A stretch of 41,345 nt of DNA, taken from positions 1 to 41,345 of IMG/VR virus record IMGVR_UViG_3300037264_000486. One strand, 5' to 3'. The notes beneath the pieces are model-generated. The model searched no databases, was not told where the DNA came from, and worked only from the letters and a program-made list of their open reading frames with translations. The translations under genes and the position numbers were made by a program. Source of the DNA: a virus. Positions 1-6,370 of this stretch are shown here, in pieces (positions within the stretch are counted from its first letter, which is position 1; each line of letters begins with the position of its first letter).

Positions 1-127
1 TTAGAAACTAAATCTGAAACTGATTACCGACAAGGGCATGAAATGTGGCCGCCAAGCTACGCAGAATTTCGCGCACTGGCTTTTCCGAAGTCTGGCCATG
101 ATGCACTAGCACACAAACCGTTTGAGC
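1..127. repeat. Left copy of 127-bp exact terminal repeat
   Basis: Bases 1-127 are identical to 41219-41345. A gene is open through the repeat in the same frame at both ends, so the two copies are one locus seen twice. The length 127 equals a common maximum assembly k-mer, which favours an assembly overlap of a circular or circularly permuted genome over a physical terminal redundancy. Confidence 0.95.
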
Positions 128-234
128 TCGTAATCGGCATTGAGGACTTAACAGCAAAGGCCAAGCGCTACGAAGAAGGTGTAAAGCAAACAACACAAAT
201 ATTATCAATGTTAAATAGCGAGGATGAGAAATAA
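1..234 (+). CDS. Lambda P-like helicase loader, C-terminal part (continues from 40934)
   Basis: This is the 3' part of a gene that starts at ATG 40934 and crosses the circular junction. Joined, it encodes about 172 residues. Frame 1 is open from base 1 with no start needed, and the coding text continues from 41218. The visible tail contains WPPSYAEFRAL, a tryptophan/proline-rich motif that I associate with the C-terminal part of phage replication protein P homologues. Such proteins load the host DnaB helicase at the origin bound by the O-type initiator. The upstream partner is the DUF1376-type gene at 40207, as expected for an O/P pair. The family call is from the motif and gene order, not from a search. 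Confidence 0.7.
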   Translation, partial: LETKSETDYRQGHEMWPPSYAEFRALAFPKSGHDALAHKPFELVIGIEDLTAKAKRYEEGVKQTTQILSMLNSEDEK

Positions 235-237
235 AGC

Positions 238-266
238 TTGCATTGTGTCGCGACACAGCATATACT
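238..266 (+). promoter_or_regulatory. Sigma-70 promoter with palindromic operator in spacer
   Basis: A -35 box TTGCAT (238-243) and a -10 box TATACT (261-266) are separated by exactly 17 bases. The spacer holds the perfect 14-bp palindrome TGTGTCGCGACACA (244-257), placed where a bound dimeric repressor would block RNA polymerase. It lies just after the replication gene and drives the small genes from 292 onward. Which regulator binds is unknown; the Cro-like protein at 34194 is the only visible candidate. Confidence 0.7.
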
Positions 267-291
267 TTGTTAAGTCAAGTAAGGGCGCAAA

Positions 292-456
292 ATGAAATTC
301 ACAAATGCAGAGCGACAGGTAAGAAAGCGTGAGAATAAGATTCTTCGCGGGGTTAAGCAGGTTCTAGGCATATACGTTCCCGAAGATTTGCACGATGAGC
401 TTAAACCAAAGATTATCAAGTACGCTGAAAAATTAGCAGGTGAAAAGAATGAATGA
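292..456 (+). CDS. Small basic hypothetical protein (54 aa)
   Basis: This is the first gene after the 238-266 promoter. The protein is lysine/arginine rich (starts MKFTNAERQVRKRENKI) and has a short amphipathic C-terminal half. A weak purine stretch lies upstream of ATG 292. Its end overlaps the next gene, whose ATG is at 449, suggesting coupled translation. No family recognised. Confidence 0.55.
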   Translation: MKFTNAERQVRKRENKILRGVKQVLGIYVPEDLHDELKPKIIKYAEKLAGEKNE

Positions 457-565
457 CTCGCATGAATTTGCAACGCGTACACCGGCTCAAGTGGTTCTGG
501 CTATATTCGATATTTTAGGAATACAGCTAGACAAAGTTAACTTATATTATGATTTTTACGAGTAG
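449..565 (+). CDS. Tiny hypothetical protein (38 aa)
   Basis: ATG 449 follows a GGTGAA ribosome-binding sequence and overlaps the end of the preceding gene by 8 bases. The 38-residue product is acidic and aromatic at its C-terminus (ends LYYDFYE). No family recognised. The overlap and good ribosome site are the main support. Confidence 0.45.
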   Translation: MNDSHEFATRTPAQVVLAIFDILGIQLDKVNLYYDFYE

Positions 566-574
566 GGGAATGGC

Positions 575-709
575 ATGAGTTTTTACCAGTGGTTTGACGC
601 CGAGTTTGATCTGATCGCAGCGTATGACTACGGGGTGTATGAGTATGATCATGCTTATCTGCACTGCTTCAGAACTGCAAGAAGCATGATTTTTATCGCT
701 AAAATTTGA
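575..709 (+). CDS. Tiny hypothetical protein (44 aa)
   Basis: ATG 575 is preceded by GGGGA at a suitable distance. The product is rich in aromatic and acidic residues (FYQWFDAEFD, then YDYGVYEYDHAY). It sits in the same tightly packed run as its neighbours. No family recognised. Confidence 0.45.
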   Translation: MSFYQWFDAEFDLIAAYDYGVYEYDHAYLHCFRTARSMIFIAKI

Positions 710-725
710 TAAAGGTGATATTGAA

Positions 726-932
726 ATGGGGACAATTAATTCAAAAGAACAAAAAATTAAAGAGTGTGCTGCGATTGTTTTTAATGCTGAAAATAAAATG
801 TATTGCCTTGGGTTAATGAACACGCATGGCAAAACTTACGAAGAAAGAAAGTTGCAGCATGAGATATACGAATTGGCAGATTCTGAGTTAAGGGCTGCGC
901 GTCAAAACTTGGAAGTAGCCAAAAGTTTATAA
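726..932 (+). CDS. Hypothetical protein (68 aa), cassette-like module
   Basis: ATG 726 follows AAAGGTGA. The protein is predicted mostly helical, with many charged residues in its second half. Its TAA stop (930-932) lies inside the TAAC box of the attC-like site at 928-1012, the usual arrangement of a cassette gene whose stop abuts the site. Function unknown. Confidence 0.6.
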   Translation: MGTINSKEQKIKECAAIVFNAENKMYCLGLMNTHGKTYEERKLQHEIYELADSELRAARQNLEVAKSL

Positions 933-1012
933 CGCAAAGTACAGCGGTGCCAACGCTGTACTAATTAAAAACCACGGCCTACGCAGCGTCGCGTTGCTAC
1001 GCCTTGTTATGT
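928..1012 (-). repeat. attC-like site 1 (reverse polarity)
   Basis: Outer boxes TATAACG (928-934) and GTTATGT (1006-1012) are complementary. After a 5-nt spacer GTA pairs with TAC, then CAGCG pairs with CGTTG (one G-T wobble). A single extra C sits between these paired blocks in the right arm, 9 nt before GTTA. This is attC architecture with the site's top strand on the minus strand. A separate perfect 9-bp hairpin (AGTACAGCG / CGCTGTACT) lies inside. Confidence 0.6.
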
Positions 1013-1033
1013 GCAGCTTTAACGGGAGGTATT

Positions 1034-1237
1034 ATGTTAAAAAATACAGGTGCTATGTGTATGGTAGAAGTGCCAGATTCAAGCAGAGAAGAAGGGTTTA
1101 GGTTGATAGATATGGGAAACTACTATGCAGACGGAAAAGGTGAAAACTACCTCATTACCTCTTTGGATCTTGCCAAGAAATACGGGCACTTAGTAAAAGA
1201 AAAGGTTTATACACCTAAAGCAGCATTTAACAAGTGA
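1034..1237 (+). CDS. Hypothetical protein (67 aa), cassette-like module
   Basis: ATG 1034 is chosen because GGGAGGT lies directly upstream; the frame is open from TTG 1004, inside the attC-like site. The product begins MLKNTGAMCMVEVPD, is probably soluble and contains several glycines and tyrosines. It lies between attC-like sites 928-1012 and 1328-1445. No family recognised. Confidence 0.55.
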   Translation: MLKNTGAMCMVEVPDSSREEGFRLIDMGNYYADGKGENYLITSLDLAKKYGHLVKEKVYTPKAAFNK

Positions 1238-1327
1238 GTGGCGGCGAAGCCGTCACATGGTTTTTATTTACAGTTTGTGTATTTGGAATTTTCTATTGCC
1301 TAAAGAAAATACACGAACTTTGGTAAC

Positions 1328-1445
1328 ACATAACGCTCGGATAACTGCGCAAGCAAATGAACAACTAATAACACGGTGAAATTTATGGAGCTTGAAACGA
1401 AAAACAGCAACGCCTTGGTTTGTCCAGTTGATACGCTTGTTATGT
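1328..1445 (-). repeat. attC-like site 2 (reverse polarity)
   Basis: ACATAAC (1328-1334) pairs perfectly with GTTATGT (1439-1445). Inner arms AACTG and CAGTT are perfectly complementary, and the right arm has one extra G 9 nt before GTTA, the attC extrahelical-base signature. At about 118 bp it is in the range of long attC sites such as VCR. The 1238-1327 stretch just before it, after the preceding gene, holds a short GGCGGCGAAGCCGTC hairpin and otherwise nothing I can support. Confidence 0.7.
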
Positions 1446-1642
1446 GCTGGAAGCCGTGCAAAAACTGGAAGGATTTACCTGCTGGTAAATGGCTGGTAAA
1501 GATAGCTAATAAACGCAAACCGTACCATGTGGCGGATGTTTTTGAACACACGCAAGGCGATAAAATTATAATTGCCGGCGGTTGTTTTTATTTCGATATG
1601 GGTGAGCTGATAGCATTTACTCCATTTCAAGAGTACACATAA
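1442..1642 (+). CDS. Hypothetical protein (66 aa) starting inside attC box
   Basis: The frame opens at 1376, but that part is attC stem sequence. I choose ATG 1442, which lies inside the GTTATGT box, as is common for integron cassette genes. The product starts MCWKPCKNWKDLPAGKW and contains KIIIAGGCFYFDMGEL, suggesting a small beta-rich fold. Its stop overlaps the next TAAC element at 1637. Function unknown. Confidence 0.5.
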   Translation: MCWKPCKNWKDLPAGKWLVKIANKRKPYHVADVFEHTQGDKIIIAGGCFYFDMGELIAFTPFQEYT

Positions 1643-1714
1643 CAGCGATATACACGGACTGCGCCGTGTATTAACGAAATTATTTATCAATAACGAACCA
1701 ATGAGGTGCAATTA
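1637..1714. repeat. Palindromic intergenic element, copy 1
   Basis: This begins ACATAAC (1637-1643) at the upstream stop codon. It contains the hairpin ATACACGG-ACTGCG-CCGTGTAT (1650-1671), then an AT-rich stretch with ATAACGAAC and AGGTGC before the next ATG. The same design recurs at 36898-36972. Bases 1640-1672 are repeated exactly, in inverse orientation, at 31016-31048. It resembles an attC site whose GTTA box has decayed. Confidence 0.65.
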
Positions 1715-1912
1715 ATGACTTTTTACAATTACACGAAAACAGCTAAGCCAAAAAAGCCAGCCTCAGGTTTTAGCAATTTTTATATACGCAATGGCCGCAC
1801 TGGGCTTAAAATTGGGTGTGTGGATTATGGTTTAATGCAGATAAACGCGGAAACAATCCATTTCCGTGATAGAGCACTCGAAAAGCAAAGTCTGCCGCGT
1901 GCGATTTATTAA
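1715..1912 (+). CDS. Hypothetical protein (65 aa)
   Basis: ATG 1715 is preferred over GTG 1706 because AGGTG (1704-1708) is its ribosome site. The product is basic and begins MTFYNYTKTAKPKKPASG; a central stretch NFYIRNGRTGLKIG looks beta-rich. It is preceded by the palindromic element that also precedes ninG at 36973, so the leader, not the gene, is what is shared. No family recognised. Confidence 0.5.
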   Translation: MTFYNYTKTAKPKKPASGFSNFYIRNGRTGLKIGCVDYGLMQINAETIHFRDRALEKQSLPRAIY

Positions 1913-1930
1913 TAATTAAGGGGAATAAGT

Positions 1931-2392
1931 ATGAGCGGTTTAGTTAGTTTTTTAGGTGGGTCGGCGTTTAGATCGATTTGGGGTGAGTTTTCTCACTGGT
2001 TTACAGCGAAGCAAGAGCACAAGCAAGAAATGGAACGGATGCAGCTATCAAACGCCGAAGCAGCGGCTCAGCATGCGCGCAATCTCGAAGCGCAACGCCT
2101 ACAAAGCGATCTTGGCGTGCAAGTAATAAGAGTGCAAGCCGAGACTAACATTGATGAGATTGATGCAGACGGGCGCAACGAGGTTGTTAAAAGCACGACA
2201 CGCATCATCGGCATCAAGTGGATTGACGCATGGAATGCCAGCATACGCCCAGCCGTAGCAAGTTGGGCGGTGATAATGCTAACACTTGGCGACTTACATT
2301 TGATCGTGATTAGCGCTGTAGTAATGGAGATAGCGGGCGCAGCACTAGGTATCTATCTTGCTGATAGAGTATTAATGAAGCGAGGTAAATAA
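1931..2392 (+). CDS. Holin-like membrane protein (3TM GTA-holin type)
   Basis: The 153-residue protein has an N-terminal part with HWFTAKQEHKQEME, then a long charged, coiled-coil-prone helix (residues about 28-75). WIDAWNASIRPAVASW follows, then two hydrophobic segments (about 110-125 and 127-145). This helix-then-membrane layout with an AWN.SIRP motif matches what I know of the GTA_holin_3TM family used for cell exit. It stands before a tiny membrane protein and the lysozyme, a lysis-cassette arrangement. SD GGGGAATA precedes ATG. A second holin candidate is at 4523, so the assignment of the true holin is open. Confidence 0.55.
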   Translation: MSGLVSFLGGSAFRSIWGEFSHWFTAKQEHKQEMERMQLSNAEAAAQHARNLEAQRLQSDLGVQVIRVQAETNIDEIDADGRNEVVKSTTRIIGIKWIDAWNASIRPAVASWAVIMLTLGDLHLIVISAVVMEIAGAALGIYLADRVLMKRGK

Positions 2393-2532
2393 TGACTTTA
2401 TTATTATTGATTAGTAGTGTTAATTTTGCCTTTGTCATTTTATGCGGTGATCAGCACGTAGCAGCGTGTCATGTTTTTATTGGGGTTTTATTTTTAGGGC
2501 TGTTTATTAAAAAGCTAAAAAATGGACATTAA
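2392..2532 (+). CDS. Tiny membrane protein in lysis cassette (46 aa)
   Basis: ATG 2392 overlaps the preceding stop (TAATG). The product has two hydrophobic stretches (LLLLISSVNFAFVILC and VFIGVLFLGLFI) and a basic tail KKLKNGH. Its end overlaps the lysozyme start. Position and topology suggest a holin or antiholin partner, but no family is recognised. Confidence 0.5.
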   Translation: MTLLLLISSVNFAFVILCGDQHVAACHVFIGVLFLGLFIKKLKNGH

Positions 2533-2986
2533 TCGCTCGGTAAGACTAATGATGGCTCTTGCGATAAAAAGCGAGGGTGTATACTTAACGCCATACTTGT
2601 GTCCAGCAGGCGTTCCGACCATTGCAGTCGGGGCTACTTTTTACAAAGACGGCACTATAGTAAAGCTAACTGATCCCGCAATGACAAAGGCGGCGGCGCT
2701 GGATTTGCTAGAGTGGATGGTCAGAACTATCTTTTTGCCGAAACTTTTAAAGCTATGTCCATGCATAGATACCGATGAGCGCTTAGCGGCAATTCTAGAT
2801 TTTGTATTTAATCTAGGTGCTGGTGCGCTCGCATCATCCACGCTACGCAAGCGGATCAACGCCGGTGATTGGGATGACGTCCCTGCACAATTGCGCAAGT
2901 GGGTTTATGGTGGTGGCAAAAAGTTAGGTGGGCTCGTAAAACGCCGCGAAGAAGAGATAAAACTCCTTTGGAGTAAAGTACTGTAA
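2522..2986 (+). CDS. Phage lysozyme, GH24 endolysin
   Basis: This is a 154-residue muramidase of the T4-lysozyme/GH24 type that cleaves the glycan strand of peptidoglycan at the end of infection. The catalytic triad spacing Glu-8-(Asp/Cys)-5-Thr is present as E18, C27 and T33 (EGVYLTPYLCPAGVPT), so the usual Asp is Cys, a variant known in this family. The C-terminal half has the family's FVFNLGAGAL...STLRKRINAGDW region. There is no signal peptide or N-terminal anchor, so export should depend on a holin. It overlaps the preceding small membrane gene by 11 bases. Confidence 0.85.
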   Translation: MDINRSVRLMMALAIKSEGVYLTPYLCPAGVPTIAVGATFYKDGTIVKLTDPAMTKAAALDLLEWMVRTIFLPKLLKLCPCIDTDERLAAILDFVFNLGAGALASSTLRKRINAGDWDDVPAQLRKWVYGGGKKLGGLVKRREEEIKLLWSKVL

Positions 2987-2993
2987 AGGCTCT

Positions 2994-3021
2994 AGCGTTA
3001 GCGCTAACGCTTTGCTATAGT
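2994..3021 (+). promoter_or_regulatory. 18-bp perfect palindrome with adjacent extended -10
   Basis: AGCGTTAGCGCTAACGCT (2994-3011) is a perfect 18-bp palindrome. It is followed by TTGC and TATAGT (3016-3021), an extended -10 element (TGC before the hexamer). No good -35 is visible, and the palindrome occupies that region. It looks like an activator- or repressor-controlled promoter for the genes from 3061. There is no T-tract, so a terminator is less likely. Confidence 0.5.
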
Positions 3022-3060
3022 TACATCACTGAAGCAATAACGCGACAGAAAAACGAACAG

Positions 3061-3228
3061 ATGATGAAGATGACTAAATCAAACGCTGAACGGCAAGCAG
3101 CGCTAAAAAAATCTCGAGGCAAAAGAGGTATTTTTAAACGCTACTTCTGGCTAACGGATGCGGAGCACGTCGAAATGGCGACAACTTATAAAATTTTACT
3201 GGAGAAGAGAGATGACAACACTTTTTGA
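3061..3228 (+). CDS. Small basic hypothetical protein (55 aa)
   Basis: The start could be ATG 3061, 3064 or 3070; none has a strong ribosome site. The protein is basic (KSNAERQAALKKSRGKRG) followed by a helix LTDAEHVEMATTYKILLEKR, like small phage proteins with a DNA- or RNA-binding look. It overlaps the next gene by 17 bases. No family name can be given. Confidence 0.45.
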   Translation: MMKMTKSNAERQAALKKSRGKRGIFKRYFWLTDAEHVEMATTYKILLEKRDDNTF

Positions 3229-3382
3229 TGTTACCAAGGCTGCCAAGTTTTGTGACTTGGCCGAGCAGCGCTTTAACGCGCTAGTGCTGTCAGGCACCTC
3301 CATTTACAGTGCTAAGATAGCCCTAGCGACAAGAGAGCTAGAGCGCCGACAAATGGCGCTTAGGCTAATGAGGGAAGCTTAG
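3212..3382 (+). CDS. Small helical hypothetical protein (56 aa)
   Basis: ATG 3212 is chosen over the upstream in-frame 3158 because GGAG sits 8 bases before it. The product is almost wholly helical (MTTLFDVTKAAKFCDL, then ATRELERRQMALRLMREA). Its stop shares a base with the GTG of the NinB-like gene. Function unknown. Confidence 0.5.
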   Translation: MTTLFDVTKAAKFCDLAEQRFNALVLSGTSIYSAKIALATRELERRQMALRLMREA

Positions 3383-3849
3383 TGGGGGAGGCGTGGACAA
3401 TAAATTCAGAAACCTCAAAGCGTGCTTTTTTAGTCGACTTTGAGGCGAAGTATCAAGAGCATAAATATTTAACGTATGACGCCCCACGAATTGGAGCCGA
3501 TAGATCGTTAGGTCAAAATGCGCTGTTCCACGTTTTTTGCACGGAGTGGATAGCGTTTAAGCTAAAAAAGCACGTGAGCGCGGTATCTGCGGCAGAACTG
3601 CAGGGGATGAAACGGACAGCAAAAAAAATGTTTTATGTCGCCCATCCGGCAGAAAAGTGGATTGTACACAGGATAACGGACTACACTACCGGAGAGACAA
3701 AGCTAGATTATACAAGCTCAAAAAGCTGGAAGCACGGAGAAATGTATATGGCCTTAGAGTTTATGCAGCTTATCGCAGCCGATCAAGGCTTGATATTAGA
3801 GTCGAGAGGTGTGTTTTTAAAGCTACAGAGAGAGGCGAGCCTAAGATAG
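3382..3849 (+). CDS. NinB-like recombination mediator
   Basis: The 155-residue protein resembles lambda NinB/Orf, a recombination mediator that acts with single-strand binding protein on phage DNA. The support is DRSLGQNALFHVFC in the N-terminal half (lambda has RSLDQNRKLWA) and a C-terminal SSKSWKHGEMYMALEFMQLI helix before ADQGL, in the same relative position as lambda's TSRMRVGEFAELLELIQ. The start is GTG 3382, with AGGGA upstream and one base of overlap with the previous stop. A NinG homologue lies elsewhere (36973), so the two nin-type genes are separated. Similarity is partial. Confidence 0.5.
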   Translation: MGEAWTINSETSKRAFLVDFEAKYQEHKYLTYDAPRIGADRSLGQNALFHVFCTEWIAFKLKKHVSAVSAAELQGMKRTAKKMFYVAHPAEKWIVHRITDYTTGETKLDYTSSKSWKHGEMYMALEFMQLIAADQGLILESRGVFLKLQREASLR

Positions 3850-3889
3850 TTAAATTAAAAGCGCCAATTTAAATTGTTCTCCCCTGCTT

Positions 3890-3911
3890 GCCCTATCGAT
3901 AGGGCTTTTTT
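3890..3911 (+). terminator. Rho-independent terminator
   Basis: GCCCTATCGATAGGGC (3890-3905) is self-complementary and followed directly by six T. It closes the transcript carrying the lysozyme and NinB-like genes. There is no clear terminator between it and the gene at 3925, only a short leader. Confidence 0.8.
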
Positions 3912-3924
3912 AAGGTGTCCAAAA

Positions 3925-4041
3925 ATGAAAAAGTATTACATTATATTAGCAATGCTAGTTATCCCGTTGCTGGGTTTAATTGCTTATGGGATAGATACAC
4001 AGTGCGAAGGGGTAGTGCCATATACCCGCTGCGTTAAGTAG
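3925..4041 (+). CDS. Tiny exported or membrane protein (38 aa)
   Basis: ATG 3925 follows AAGGTG. The N-terminus MKKYYIILAMLVIPLLGLIAY is a signal or anchor helix. The remainder GIDTQCEGVVPYTRCVK has two cysteines that could pair in the periplasm. No lipobox is apparent. No family recognised. Confidence 0.5.
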   Translation: MKKYYIILAMLVIPLLGLIAYGIDTQCEGVVPYTRCVK

Positions 4042-4046
4042 CAAAA

Positions 4047-4526
4047 ATGACAATAAATTGTTTAAACAGGCACTTAATAGCGATTTTTGTAACGATTATC
4101 TTTTATAAAATTCCTACCATGGCCGCGTGCATACTTATTGCTAATGCGTTAAACGAGTATAAAATAGCAATACCGCCAGATTTTATTTACTGGCCGCTGC
4201 ACGCCGCATGGTCACCATTTTATATCGTGATCGTGTACAACTTCGCAAGTTTGCGGATAACTTATCTACTGATAATAATAGAAATAGCCTCTATACTTTT
4301 AACAATTTCCGCCTACATTCAGTGGTTCTTGTCGCTTAAATCACAATGGTTTTATGCCAACTTTGAACATATAATGACCTTATGTTTCATTCTAGAAATT
4401 GCTGTTATAATAATCGGAGCTACGCATGGGGGAATATTGCAGCTATATTTATCTATGCGTAAGTATATTATTCATGCTATTTTTAGCGCTAAGACTAACA
4501 TATTGGGTCATCGGAATCATTTATGA
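4047..4526 (+). CDS. Multi-pass membrane protein (159 aa)
   Basis: Hydrophobic segments lie at about residues 10-33, 55-66, 70-95 and 108-124, with a basic C-terminus, so this is probably a four-helix inner-membrane protein. Its last codons overlap the start of the next gene (ATGA). A second frame inside its 3' end (ATG 4426) also reads as a short one-helix peptide, but I do not call it. The role is unknown; superinfection exclusion or lysis control are possibilities from topology only. Confidence 0.5.
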   Translation: MTINCLNRHLIAIFVTIIFYKIPTMAACILIANALNEYKIAIPPDFIYWPLHAAWSPFYIVIVYNFASLRITYLLIIIEIASILLTISAYIQWFLSLKSQWFYANFEHIMTLCFILEIAVIIIGATHGGILQLYLSMRKYIIHAIFSAKTNILGHRNHL

Positions 4527-4828
4527 ACGAATCAATTTCACAGCTAGAAAGCTCGGCAAGCTCTGTAAATGCAATCGTAACCAGTAAAGCAGTGGTAATA
4601 AGCACGGCGTCACTTGGCGCTGGCGAGATTGCAAAAACTGGCGGGGGCTGGATGATCACATCATTCTTTCTTGGTGTTAACACGGTTCAGCTTTGTCAAC
4701 TTATTGCAGCTGTGTATATGCTGATAATGATTTACAAGTATTTTGACGAAAAGAAAAAGATTACTAAAGTCGCAAAAAGAGTTCAAGTTATACAAGCGGG
4801 CGGCGATGATAAGCCGAAACCGAGATAA
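4523..4828 (+). CDS. Putative class II holin (T7 gp17.5-like layout)
   Basis: The 101-residue protein has a short N-terminal amphipathic region, a Gly-rich segment SLGAGEIAKTGGGWM, then hydrophobic FFLGVNTVQLCQLIAAVYML-IMIYKYF and a strongly basic tail (DEKKKITKVAKRVQ). This topology and the FFLG...N...AAVY pattern resemble T7-family class II holins. It overlaps the upstream membrane gene and precedes the tail esterase, away from the lysozyme at 2522. The assignment competes with the 3TM holin-like protein at 1931. Confidence 0.5.
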   Translation: MNESISQLESSASSVNAIVTSKAVVISTASLGAGEIAKTGGGWMITSFFLGVNTVQLCQLIAAVYMLIMIYKYFDEKKKITKVAKRVQVIQAGGDDKPKPR

Positions 4829-4869
4829 GCTAAGCGCAATTACGAAATAAATTGGTGGGAGTGGAAATA

Positions 4870-6312
4870 ATGAACATCACAGGCAGAAGAATAACCGGCC
4901 TAGACACAGGCGAAACTGTAAATTCTCTAAATGCTAGAGTTTACAATATGCAAAATGCGCAAAATATAATTGGTGGTGCGATTAAGAGTAACCATAACTG
5001 TAATATTGTTGTTGTTGGTGATTCAATCACGCAGGGCGTTGGATCTACATCTGTTTCAATTGATTCGTGGGCTTCAAAATTTAGGGATATTTTAAATGAA
5101 AATGGCGCTGGTGCGTACGGTTTTGAAGATAGTTACAATTTTGATGTATCTGCGAATTGCTCGGGATTAACATCGACAAGTGGAGTTTTAACGGGCACGC
5201 AGGGCGCTCTAAAGCAATCATTAACATTAACGGTTGGTCAAACTTTGGTTTTTGGTGGCAATTATCACTTTATAGATTTTTTCTATGAGCGTTCTGCTGG
5301 TGCAGGAAGTGCGCAGATAGCAAGAGATGGTGTAACTGTATCAACAAAATCAATGGCGGGCGCAACGGCTAGTGACATTTGCACATACGATGGGACGACA
5401 GTAAGCATAATCAATAAAAACTCTACATGGACTATAACCGCAACAGTTGGCACAATTATTATAACCGGCTTGATTCGGCGCAGAATAACACCCGCAAGCT
5501 CCAAATATGCTTGGTTAAGCAGAGTTGGCAAGGGAGGCTCTAACACTGCCGACTTTGCGGGGGCAGCACAATTAGCAAGCCTTGCTGCTATCGGTGCGTA
5601 TGATTCAGCAAAAACCGTTTATGTGCTGGCACTGGGAACGAATGATATTTATAACACGGGCGGTAAAGCTCTATCTAGTTCAGCATATATAACCAATTTG
5701 AGAACTCTTATTTCTGGATTAACTACTACAATTGCAGAATGCGTTATAGTCGTTCCACCACTTTCTGATCCTGCGCTAATTAGCCCATTTTACGAGGCTC
5801 ATTCGACATACAGAGCAAGAGCAATAGCGCTTGGGGCAGAGCTTGGCGTTGGTGTTATTGACTTATCAAATATTGATCTTGAAGCACAAGCTGGATTTTT
5901 TGATAACTTGCACCCAAACGATTATGGACATACATTATTTTGCCAGCAGTTTATCCACGCGCTAGGAATACCGGCGTTGCGTCCAATTTTCAGAATGATT
6001 GATGATCTTACAGATTCTGACGTATGGACAAAAGTTGACACGGCTAGCCAGCCGCGCGTTGTGGTAGTAGGTAATCGCGCCACATTGCTTGGCGGATCAC
6101 TTAGTAATGGTTCCGCATCATTAGTGTCAGCAAATATAACAGCTCTCGCTCGGCCGGATGTCAATAGATCTTACTCTGCTGTCGGTGGCGGGGCAGACGG
6201 AAATTTTAAAGCAACTGTAGGAACTACCGGCAATATTACAATGGGAACTGCCGGTCGCGCCGCCTGTTGGTATGACGGCATGAGCTGGCCGATTGTAAGT
6301 AACTTGGGTTAG
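4870..6312 (+). CDS. SGNH/GDSL-type esterase tail protein
   Basis: This is a 480-residue protein with an SGNH hydrolase core. Block I is VVVGDSITQGVGS with nucleophile S52, block III is LGTNDIYN with N258, and block V is DNLHPNDYGH with D345 and H348. Such domains deacylate or deacetylate surface polysaccharide, so this is probably a receptor-modifying tail fibre or spike component. The N-terminal 45 residues (RRITGLDTGETVNSLNARVYNM) may be the attachment part. A Gly/Thr/Val-rich C-terminal region follows the catalytic core. ATG 4870 is chosen over 4852 because GGGAGTGGA precedes it. Confidence 0.85.
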   Translation: MNITGRRITGLDTGETVNSLNARVYNMQNAQNIIGGAIKSNHNCNIVVVGDSITQGVGSTSVSIDSWASKFRDILNENGAGAYGFEDSYNFDVSANCSGLTSTSGVLTGTQGALKQSLTLTVGQTLVFGGNYHFIDFFYERSAGAGSAQIARDGVTVSTKSMAGATASDICTYDGTTVSIINKNSTWTITATVGTIIITGLIRRRITPASSKYAWLSRVGKGGSNTADFAGAAQLASLAAIGAYDSAKTVYVLALGTNDIYNTGGKALSSSAYITNLRTLISGLTTTIAECVIVVPPLSDPALISPFYEAHSTYRARAIALGAELGVGVIDLSNIDLEAQAGFFDNLHPNDYGHTLFCQQFIHALGIPALRPIFRMIDDLTDSDVWTKVDTASQPRVVVVGNRATLLGGSLSNGSASLVSANITALARPDVNRSYSAVGGGADGNFKATVGTTGNITMGTAGRAACWYDGMSWPIVSNLG

Positions 6313-6370
6313 ATACTGCGGCAGGAGTAACGCGATAATGGGCATAACAAGCAATGGGGTTACAAGGTAA

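Noticed and set aside
1-127. 127-bp exact repeat at both ends as a biological direct terminal repeat (T7-type)
   Set aside because: The length equals a standard assembly k-mer, a gene runs through it in frame at both ends, and the P22-like virion and terminase suggest permuted headful ends.
4426-4587. 53-aa one-helix frame overlapping the 3' end of the 4047 gene and the start of the 4523 gene
   Set aside because: It lies almost wholly inside two better supported genes and has only a weak ribosome site.
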